From NCBI RefSeq assembly GCF_001467025.1, contig NZ_LNXV01000004.1, positions 209,264 through 273,263 of the forward strand: a stretch of DNA of 64,000 nucleotides, read 5' to 3'. This document shows positions 57,269 through 64,000 of this stretch, piece after piece. Numbering within the stretch: position 1 is the first letter of the stretch; each line of letters starts with the position of its first letter. Position numbers and translations under genes: made by a program. The notes under the pieces are model-generated. The model saw nothing but the letters and a program-made list of their open reading frames with translations, had not been told where the DNA came from and searched no databases. The DNA is from Legionella brunensis. Lineage in GTDB: Bacteria > Pseudomonadota > Gammaproteobacteria > Legionellales > Legionellaceae.

Positions 57269-58336
57269 TTAATTATCAGCCCTGGATTTTGATTTATAAA
57301 TCCCAACGGTCATTCCGGGATATAGACGTTCCTGACCATTTATCACGAGAATGTGTCCTGTTTTTAATCCTGAAGTTATTTCAATGCGAGATTTGTTTTG
57401 TAGACCGGTTTCAACTGAAGTTAATATAACTTTATGATCCTCTACAATATAAACAAAATGTTTACCATTTTTTAGAAAAACGGCTTGATAAGGAATAACT
57501 AGAACCTTTTTCTTTTCCTTGACCACTAATTCGACATCAACACTAGCACCTATTACACAATCTTCACAGACAATGTCCACATCAGCAGGACACATGTGTG
57601 TGTCCTCATCTATCATTCTCTGAATATGGGTAAGCCGATATTCGGTACCTAAGATGCGAACATGTTGGCCTTCTTTTAAACTTTTAATATTGGTACAGGG
57701 TATGTCGAAATCAACTGTTAAGCGAGCTGGATCATAGATAGTGACAATCGGATCTCCCGCATTAACTTGTGTTCCCTCACGTTTTTTATAGGCTCCAATA
57801 ATACCATCAAAGGGTGCGTAAAAACGCATAGTATCTAATTCTATTTTAGTTTGTGAGAGATTCTTTGAAGCTTCTATCCATGCTTGTTTTTTCTCTTCTA
57901 CTTCTTTCGCGCTAATATAGCCGGTTTTAAGTAGTTTGGATAATCGGTCATATTGAGTGTGAGCAATTTTTTCGGCCGTTTCGGAAAGTTGATGATTTTT
58001 TTCCATATCTGGATTGTCAATTTTGGCAATTAACATGCCTTTTTGTATTTTTTGGCCTGTGGCCACTAAAGAGTCTAGCATGCCATTGGCCTTGGCTATT
58101 AATACAGTAGCGTGTTTGGGGCGAATAGTACCGATTAACTCTGTGGTTTGTTGGATATCATGAGGAGTTATTTCTTCTACTTCGACTATTTTGATTGCAT
58201 CGTTATTAATTTTAGCTTTAGAACCAAAAAATAATTGGTAAGCAAAAGTAAGTAAACCGCAAACGAAAAAAAATAGAGCTACTTTTATGAGAATTTTTCT
58301 TTGAAGTATGCGACGAAAAATAGACCTAAGACTCAC
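57269..58336 (-). CDS. RND efflux periplasmic adaptor subunit
   Basis: 355 aa membrane-fusion protein partnering the downstream RND pump. The GTG at 58336 is preferred because GAGG lies five bases upstream; a TTG at 58360 is the alternative. One membrane anchor (about 18-38), lipoyl halves (A-K-A-N-G-M-L-D-S-L-V-A-T-G-Q-K-I-Q-K-G and A-P-F-D-G-I-I-G), a short coiled coil and a beta-barrel are visible, ending with V-I-P-Y-Q-A-V-F and G-L-K-T-G-H-I-L-V-I-N-G-Q-E. An unusual Cys-rich patch (C-P-A-D-V-D-I-V-C-E-D-C-V) sits in the barrel. Confidence 0.9.
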   Translation of the reverse strand: MSLRSIFRRILQRKILIKVALFFFVCGLLTFAYQLFFGSKAKINNDAIKIVEVEEITPHDIQQTTELIGTIRPKHATVLIAKANGMLDSLVATGQKIQKGMLIAKIDNPDMEKNHQLSETAEKIAHTQYDRLSKLLKTGYISAKEVEEKKQAWIEASKNLSQTKIELDTMRFYAPFDGIIGAYKKREGTQVNAGDPIVTIYDPARLTVDFDIPCTNIKSLKEGQHVRILGTEYRLTHIQRMIDEDTHMCPADVDIVCEDCVIGASVDVELVVKEKKKVLVIPYQAVFLKNGKHFVYIVEDHKVILTSVETGLQNKSRIEITSGLKTGHILVINGQERLYPGMTVGIYKSKSRADN

Positions 58337-58419
58337 AGTATCCTCATTCAGTAAAGTCAAACTGCAAATTAATAGTTATGCACTCTATCATAGAAATAAA
58401 AAAATTAGCCATTTTTTTG

Positions 58420-59964
58420 TTAATTGCAGTCAAATTTAAAATGATCTCCTGAGGGTAGTACCCGACTGAATTGGAGCAATTGCTGTTTAAATTCTGATGC
58501 ATATTTTATATCAGTTGCGTAAAAATAGACTGTTTTATTGGCTGCACTTACTCTTGGCATATCAAAATATAAGCATCCTAAAGAAACCCATTCTTTGGGA
58601 ATTGCTACAAACCAATTTTTATAAAGCATGACCAATTTTACTTTTGATTTTCTTGTGGCTTGTGCCATCCATAAGGCGCTTTTTTCGGAACTTCTTTTTT
58701 TATAAATCTCATAATTTCCTAATCCAAAAAGATCTAAAACATAATAAGGATTATTAAAAGAAACCCATCCGATATCATTGACGGCAACCGGTGATTTTAC
58801 CCAATAAACTGCGAATTTACGCATCTGATATTGTTGTTGGTAAATGTTATTGGCGGCATAAGGGATACTGTACAATACCGTAAAGTAAGGATAACTACTC
58901 AGGATTAACCCGACTAAAAAAAATAAATAACATGGGGTAGAATTCTTAATACGCTGATCACTATCAAAATATAAATAGAATATAAGTAGTAAAATAGCTG
59001 CATATAGATAAAGCTCGTAGCGATGGAACCAATTAAATTTTCCTAAAAATAAATGCAATAAAAGGCTAAAAGTAACTACAGTTAATAATTTCTTTTTGAT
59101 TGAGGATAAATTTGAGAAAAAAATAAGAGCAGGGAAGGTTAGCAAAAGGGTGAAGAAAATTAGGCCCTGTCGTTGCGTTAAATTTAGGTTAAATTGATCA
59201 ATTAATTCTTCACCTAAGGTAGAGTATTGGCCAAAACCAACTTTATTCAAAATAGAGCAGGCTAAAAAAGGTTGCCCAATGTGAAGCAAAAACAGAGAAA
59301 ATAAACTCAAAAATGCTAATACAATGATAAGGGTATAAATAACTTTTTTTCTGTGTCCTTGGTAGAACAAAAAAATTAATGCTGGTACAGAGAGCGCTAA
59401 ATTCTCATAGCGTATTAATGGTCCTATTACAATAACCACGGATAACCATAAGGGAAAAGATTGATCTCTACTTTCAATGATAATTCCGTAGATTAAAAGA
59501 ACACTAAAAAGCATTTGTAGAGAATGCTCCATGCCTGAAAATATTAGCCCTACCAAATTAAGTGATGGGATTAGTAAACAAAATAAAATGAGTGGTTTCC
59601 ACTGAATTTTGGTGCTTTGTGTGCTTACAGATAAACAAAGGGAAATGAAAACAGATAAGATTAAAAGAGATAATAAACTATTAAATAATAGTGGGATAAA
59701 TTCGAAAAAAGAAAAAGAAGAAAATGGAACTAGGAGAAAAGGCCACAATATGCTTGAAGAAGGACTTGAATATTCACCACTATTAAAACCATATCCACCT
59801 GCGGCTATTTGTTTGGCAAGAGAGAGATGAATATAGGGGTCATCCAGCGTATAACTAAACACACCATTATTAAGATGAAGAATTCTTAACCACTCAACCA
59901 CAATCAGCAAAATTAGTAGTAGAAAGGGAAATAAGTAATAAATTCGTCGAGGAAAAGAAATCAT
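58420..59964 (-). CDS. Polytopic GT-C-like glycosyltransferase
   Basis: 514 aa with about eleven membrane helices and a soluble C-terminal region of some 120 residues. The first periplasmic loop carries the acidic motif T-L-D-D-P-Y-I-H-L-S-L-A near residue 40, the pattern of lipid-phosphate-sugar-dependent GT-C enzymes, followed by S-S-P-S-S-S-I-L-W-P. The sugar and acceptor are unknown. Stand-alone, downstream of the RND adaptor's promoter region. Confidence 0.75.
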   Translation of the reverse strand: MISFPRRIYYLFPFLLLILLIVVEWLRILHLNNGVFSYTLDDPYIHLSLAKQIAAGGYGFNSGEYSSPSSSILWPFLLVPFSSFSFFEFIPLLFNSLLSLLILSVFISLCLSVSTQSTKIQWKPLILFCLLIPSLNLVGLIFSGMEHSLQMLFSVLLIYGIIIESRDQSFPLWLSVVIVIGPLIRYENLALSVPALIFLFYQGHRKKVIYTLIIVLAFLSLFSLFLLHIGQPFLACSILNKVGFGQYSTLGEELIDQFNLNLTQRQGLIFFTLLLTFPALIFFSNLSSIKKKLLTVVTFSLLLHLFLGKFNWFHRYELYLYAAILLLIFYLYFDSDQRIKNSTPCYLFFLVGLILSSYPYFTVLYSIPYAANNIYQQQYQMRKFAVYWVKSPVAVNDIGWVSFNNPYYVLDLFGLGNYEIYKKRSSEKSALWMAQATRKSKVKLVMLYKNWFVAIPKEWVSLGCLYFDMPRVSAANKTVYFYATDIKYASEFKQQLLQFSRVLPSGDHFKFDCN

Positions 59965-60070
59965 TTCAGCCTATATCATCCTCATTGCTTGAATAGATAG
60001 TTTTATACAAAATTGATTATAAATCTACAGCGTAAATAACGGATAAGATGAAAATACAGGTGATTTTTAT

Positions 60071-60125
60071 GGCTCCGTTGCAAAATCGAAATTGCCTATA
60101 TCATACATATGTTCAAAACGGAGCC
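60071..60125. repeat. Short element with IS6-like inverted ends
   Basis: Perfect 9-base arms GGCTCCGTT (60071-60079) and AACGGAGCC (60117-60125) enclose 37 bases. The left end, GGCTCCGTTGCAAA, resembles terminal repeats of IS6-family elements (recalled, not searched). No flanking target duplication is visible. Possibly a deletion remnant or miniature element. Confidence 0.45.
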
Positions 60126-60165
60126 CTGCTATAATGATATATAAATTATGCTTTAGGTGATTCTA

Positions 60166-61293
60166 ATGCCACTGCTTAAACCCATACAATTTGCCCCAGG
60201 GATAGAAATCAATGTAGAGCAGCTAACAACATTTTTTAAACTTACGGAGAATATACCATTTACAAAATTGCTCGCGTCTTCTGCTGATGGAACATCAATT
60301 TTATCTGTATGCGAACCATTAAGAAGGCGAGCCTTAGTATTTAATATTCAGCAAGGTAGGATAATACAATTTGGCAGCGGTTATCTTACATTTGATGAAT
60401 TACAAGAATTATTAAGTACAGCACCTGATAATCTGCAACCATTAAAATCTCAACTTAATACATTTATTCTTGAGATGCGAAAACATCTCGCAGAATGCGA
60501 ATCGCTGAATCAAATAGAAGAAACAGTTTTGAGGAAGAATATAGAAACCATCAATAATGAAGGTTTAAGTTGCTTACGCCGTAATGAAATCAGATTAAGA
60601 GAAGAGGCTACAAAAAGTGAGGTCGAGAAAACAGTTGTAATTCCTGAGCATGCTTTTATTGTTAAAGATATTTCAGATAACGAGCCTCTATATTTAGGAA
60701 CTCCAGATATAGGTTCTTGCATGGTTTTAGTCATTTATAATTCAGTAACAAAAAAACTGGGTTTAGCGCACTTAAATAATGGTACAGTTGAAGGTTATCG
60801 TAAATCGCTGGAATCTTTTTTTAATCAGTGTGGTGGCAGTTCAGAAGTACCAAACCATATTTATGTGATTGGTTATGATATATTTGAACGACCTCTAACC
60901 AGATCTCTAAACACTCCGATGGCTCGTATAGATAATATACAGCGCTCCCTGGTTTTATCTATTTATGAATTTATTGAACAGCGACAGGATAGTAAATTAA
61001 GAGGTACTTATTTTTCTTCTCTAGGAAAAGGAGTGGTTTTTGTTTCGGGCTCTACTCAACAATGTCAAATTTTTATTACTAATGACGAATCATTTTGCCC
61101 TGTTTTAAATAAAAATTATAAAAGACAAACAATTGCTGATTGCATATGCTTTCAGGAGTTAGTTGACTACAATCGACTAATGCCAATGTTGCCTTTGAAT
61201 AAATCACGATATAGTTTTTTACCTGAAAAAGAGGAAACAAAGATATCGTCAAATCCGCAAGATTTGACAAAAAATAATTCAAGCTTCCCTTGA
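60166..61293 (+). CDS. Hypothetical protein with CheD/CNF-like Cys-His core; candidate deamidase effector
   Basis: 375 aa from ATG 60166, which has AGGTGA five bases upstream; an in-frame GTG at 60157 is the alternative. No signal peptide or membrane segment. The first 165 residues are helical with a charged coiled stretch. The middle has L-G-T-P-D-I-G-S-C-M-V-L-V-I-Y-N then G-L-A-H-L-N-N-G, with C185 and H202 spaced as in CheD glutamine deamidases and toxins of the CNF1/BLF1 fold. A possible Dot/Icm effector deamidase; assignment is by motif resemblance only. Confidence 0.6.
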   Translation: MPLLKPIQFAPGIEINVEQLTTFFKLTENIPFTKLLASSADGTSILSVCEPLRRRALVFNIQQGRIIQFGSGYLTFDELQELLSTAPDNLQPLKSQLNTFILEMRKHLAECESLNQIEETVLRKNIETINNEGLSCLRRNEIRLREEATKSEVEKTVVIPEHAFIVKDISDNEPLYLGTPDIGSCMVLVIYNSVTKKLGLAHLNNGTVEGYRKSLESFFNQCGGSSEVPNHIYVIGYDIFERPLTRSLNTPMARIDNIQRSLVLSIYEFIEQRQDSKLRGTYFSSLGKGVVFVSGSTQQCQIFITNDESFCPVLNKNYKRQTIADCICFQELVDYNRLMPMLPLNKSRYSFLPEKEETKISSNPQDLTKNNSSFP

Positions 61294-61377
61294 TATTGGG
61301 GCTCCCTAGTCGCCTTGTGTTAATCCATCCAAACACAATTAACAACGCTACCAAAATCGGCCGTTTACCAAGTGCTA

Positions 61378-62556
61378 TTAGTTCTGATGTTTTTTACCAT
61401 GCTTGAAGACCGTTTGTTCTGTTTCTTCATGAGGGCAGACATCATAAAGAACAGCCCCAACATTGGATGGTACTGGTTGCAGCCATTGCGATTCTTTTAA
61501 CGCCGCTGTTGCTTGCTCACACCCCATTTTTATCCCTTCATCAATGGCGACAGAGGAAAAAGCGTAATCTTTAGAAGACAAATCACTCATTAAGCCGTGG
61601 CGATGGAACCTCACTAATACCATAATCGTTTTGCAACCCATAGCGCGTATTTCCTGTGCCTTAGGCTCTCTTTTTATATGCTCTGGCAACATATCGTAAA
61701 GTTCGCTAATACCATGACGCATGTCATGTGCTTCGCAAAATGATTTAATGACTCGTTTATAATGGCTTGAGTAAGTCATATCTTTCTGTTTCAACAATAC
61801 TTCATCTAAAGTTGTTGGATCACTACTCTCTGGATCAAAGAGATGTACCATAAAACATAAGGTGCTGACGCGTGGAAGGTCATTTAAAATAACTTCGATT
61901 GGGGTATTATTGACTATACCGCCATCCCAATAATATTGACCATCAATTTTAACTGCTGGAAATCCTGGAGGCAGGGCACCGCTGGCCATGATGTGTTCAG
62001 CACGTATTTCTTGATGATTCGTGTCAAAAAGAACTAATTGGCTATCTTTCAAACGAACCGCAGATAATGTTAAACGAGTTTTCCCACTATTTAGAAGATC
62101 AAAATCAATTAAACTTTCTAGGGTTTCTTTTAGTAGGGAGGTATCATAAAAGCTAATTTCATCCGGCTTGGAGTTTGATAGGAAATGTGGATTTATCAAG
62201 CGCGGCATGAAAAATCCTGGTTGTCCGAAAAAAAGGGTAGCATGCGCATGGAGTTGATTATATAACCGACGCAGATCGATATTTTCAAGGTATTCATCCC
62301 ACCAAGAGAAATGTGTAGGTGTGGAGATAATTCGCCAAAATTCCTTCAATTTTGCTACCCGATTTTCGGGTTTATTTCCAGCAACAATGGCGGCATTAAT
62401 AGCTCCAATAGAGACACCACTTACCCAGTCTAGTTGATACCCTGCATTGTGAAGAGCTTCGTAAATGCCTACCTGAAAAGCTCCTAAGGCACCGCCTCCT
62501 TGAAATATGAATGCAACACGATTCCAAACAGGCTTAGCTTGTAGTTGCTTTTTCAT
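61378..62556 (-). CDS. Patatin-like phospholipase
   Basis: 392 aa serine lipase/acyl hydrolase of the patatin family. The oxyanion loop is QGGGALGAF (19-27), the nucleophile is S49 in GVSIGAINA, and the partner Asp is in YYWDGGIVNNTPI (about 207-217). The C-terminal part matches the DUF3734 extension seen in a bacterial patatin branch. AAGGAGG gives a very strong ribosome site. No signal peptide, so cytosolic or secreted by a specialised system. Confidence 0.92.
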   Translation of the reverse strand: MKKQLQAKPVWNRVAFIFQGGGALGAFQVGIYEALHNAGYQLDWVSGVSIGAINAAIVAGNKPENRVAKLKEFWRIISTPTHFSWWDEYLENIDLRRLYNQLHAHATLFFGQPGFFMPRLINPHFLSNSKPDEISFYDTSLLKETLESLIDFDLLNSGKTRLTLSAVRLKDSQLVLFDTNHQEIRAEHIMASGALPPGFPAVKIDGQYYWDGGIVNNTPIEVILNDLPRVSTLCFMVHLFDPESSDPTTLDEVLLKQKDMTYSSHYKRVIKSFCEAHDMRHGISELYDMLPEHIKREPKAQEIRAMGCKTIMVLVRFHRHGLMSDLSSKDYAFSSVAIDEGIKMGCEQATAALKESQWLQPVPSNVGAVLYDVCPHEETEQTVFKHGKKHQN

Positions 62557-62614
62557 TATACTCCTCCTTGATGCTCATCATTCTTTTGATGAATCTGAGT
62601 GATGAGCTAAGTCT

Positions 62615-63940
62615 TTAATATTTGCTAAAATGTAATTTTAATCTTGGTCTTGTTTTAGTAAGCAATTTTTTTGCCCGTCTTACGGTCAATGCACCAAAAA
62701 AACCGTATAAAGCAATCAGATGCATAAAGTATAGTGAACGATAAACAGATTGCGCTATTTTACCCCCAATGTAGTGTTGCATCTTATAGAAGCTTTTTAT
62801 GTTTCCAAAAGTATCATAGCAACTTAAAGTGACTAACGAACCCCGATCATGATACCTGAAAGGAAGCAATGGTTTATTGTTAAGTCGATTTTTAAGAGAC
62901 TTGGCTAAAATCTGTGCTTGCTGATGTGCAGTTTGTGCTCGCGGAGGAATTGATGTTTTAAGAACTGGATCAATGAAATTAGCACAATCACCGAGGGCAA
63001 AAATGTTGTCGTCATTTGTTGTTTGGAGTGTGATGTTAACAATAAGCCGATTAATAGAGTCTGTTTCTAAACCATCAAGTTGAGTCAAAAAATCAGGGGC
63101 TTTGACTCCTGCCGCCCAAACACATAAATCAGCTGGAAAAAATTTACCACTTTTAGTATGAATACCATCCTTCATCGCCGTGGTGACCATCTCGTTGGTG
63201 TAAACTGCAATGCTTAGAGATTTTAGTCGTTCATTGATAGCGGCAGCTACTACATCGGGTAAGTGGGATAAAATACGAGGTGCACCCTCTACTAATGTAA
63301 TTTGAGCGAGTCTGATTGCTTCATGATCTAAACCATAAGTATTTGCCTGTCGCAAGCTATAATGAAGTTCTGCCGCTAATTCAACTCCCGTGGCTCCCCC
63401 GCCTACAATAACGATCTTCAAAGGTGAATGGGGTAGTCCGCAGCCATACTGTGTGCCTAGAAGTTTATTGAGATATTCTCTTTGAAATAAATTGGCCTGT
63501 TCCAAATTATCCAGAGACAAGCAATGTTTTTTCACGCCAGGAGTATTAAAATCATTACTTAAACTACCAACAGCCAAGACTAAAGTGTCATAAGCTAAAG
63601 TGCGTTTAGGAATGAGTTCTTCACCATGCTCATTATTTAAAGCAGCCAAGACTATTCTTTTTTTCTCCCTTTCCAAACCCTCCATTTTTCCTGGTTGATA
63701 GTAGTAATAATTATCAGTGGCGTGTGCATAATAATTGATTTGATCAATATTAGAGTCAAGCGACCCTGCAGCTACTTCGTGGAGTAGGGGTTTCCATAAA
63801 TGAACTGCATGTTCATCAACCAATGTAATACGGGCCTTACCTTGTTTGCCCAGGCTGTGTCCTAGCCTTGTCACTAGTTCGAGTCCGCCTGCTCCTCCGC
63901 CAACCACAAGGATATGGTGCTGTGTTTGGGCCTTGTTCAT
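62615..63940 (-). CDS. ndh: Type II NADH dehydrogenase
   Basis: Single-subunit, non-proton-pumping NADH:quinone oxidoreductase at the inner face of the membrane. 441 aa. The FAD-binding site is ILVVGGGAGGLELV near residue 9, the NADH site IVIVGGGATGVELAAEL near 180, and the second FAD motif N-I-F-A-L-G-D-C-A-N-F near 310. A C-terminal amphipathic region (about 380-425) serves for membrane attachment. AGGA precedes the ATG. Confidence 0.95.
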   Translation of the reverse strand: MNKAQTQHHILVVGGGAGGLELVTRLGHSLGKQGKARITLVDEHAVHLWKPLLHEVAAGSLDSNIDQINYYAHATDNYYYYQPGKMEGLEREKKRIVLAALNNEHGEELIPKRTLAYDTLVLAVGSLSNDFNTPGVKKHCLSLDNLEQANLFQREYLNKLLGTQYGCGLPHSPLKIVIVGGGATGVELAAELHYSLRQANTYGLDHEAIRLAQITLVEGAPRILSHLPDVVAAAINERLKSLSIAVYTNEMVTTAMKDGIHTKSGKFFPADLCVWAAGVKAPDFLTQLDGLETDSINRLIVNITLQTTNDDNIFALGDCANFIDPVLKTSIPPRAQTAHQQAQILAKSLKNRLNNKPLLPFRYHDRGSLVTLSCYDTFGNIKSFYKMQHYIGGKIAQSVYRSLYFMHLIALYGFFGALTVRRAKKLLTKTRPRLKLHFSKY

Positions 63941-64000
63941 TTTATTTCCTAAAACCGATTAGAGATATTAGAATCCTCAGAGATCAAAAATACTTAGATT

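Overview
The window is AT-rich gammaproteobacterial chromosome, most probably Legionella or a close relative. The evidence is a stand-alone FliK gene with a sigma-54 promoter, a CsrA-titrating small RNA downstream of a near-consensus LetA box, a minimal ProQ protein, many amino-acid catabolism genes, and several large proteins of the type seen among Dot/Icm effectors. Genus assignment is inference; no rRNA or tRNA gene was seen.

Layout. 1-1526 is accessory: the 3' part of a tyrosine recombinase, a 60-residue orphan and a HigBA toxin-antitoxin pair. 2183-10120 is a complete minimal type I-F2 (I-Fv) CRISPR-Cas locus, cas1-cas2/3-cas7fv-cas5fv-cas6f, followed by a leader and an array of 20 repeats and 19 spacers of exactly 32 nt. 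No Cas8f large subunit is present. 10286-17237 has a prohibitin-like protein and an arginine succinyltransferase (AST) operon (M20 hydrolase, astA, astD, astB, spermidine-synthase-like methyltransferase). 17425-19532 is a CX5R-motif protein gene broken by a one-base frameshift. 19634-23449 has a uracil-glycosylase-like protein, ubiG, a ProQ-family gene, a phytochelatin-synthase-like exported enzyme, an RsmY/RsmZ-like sRNA with its LetA box, and an L,D-transpeptidase.

23926-33070 holds putA, an amino-acid permease, acnA and two membrane-hairpin unknowns; with the AST genes this makes a neighbourhood for burning arginine, proline and glutamate through the TCA cycle. 33310-38899 has fliK with its sigma-54 promoter, small exported proteins, and a 1007-residue alpha/beta-hydrolase, coiled-coil, membrane-anchor protein with a strong promoter. 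39060-49762 has a DUF1835 protein, a cupin, an AI-2E transporter, cfa, membrane proteins and a three-gene exopolysaccharide-type operon (zinc-ribbon/degenerate-GGDEF regulator, GT2 synthase, HlyD-like protein). 49945-63940 has roxA, a polysaccharide deacetylase, mltA, an RND efflux pair, a GT-C-like membrane protein, a candidate CheD/CNF-type deamidase, a patatin and a type II NADH dehydrogenase.

The observations most worth following up are the LetA box plus GGA-rich sRNA at 22460-22770, the minimal I-F2 CRISPR locus, the frameshifted CX5R gene, the zinc-ribbon/GGDEF-like polysaccharide operon, the possible replacement of AstE by an M20 hydrolase, and the Cys-His deamidase-like protein at 60166-61293.
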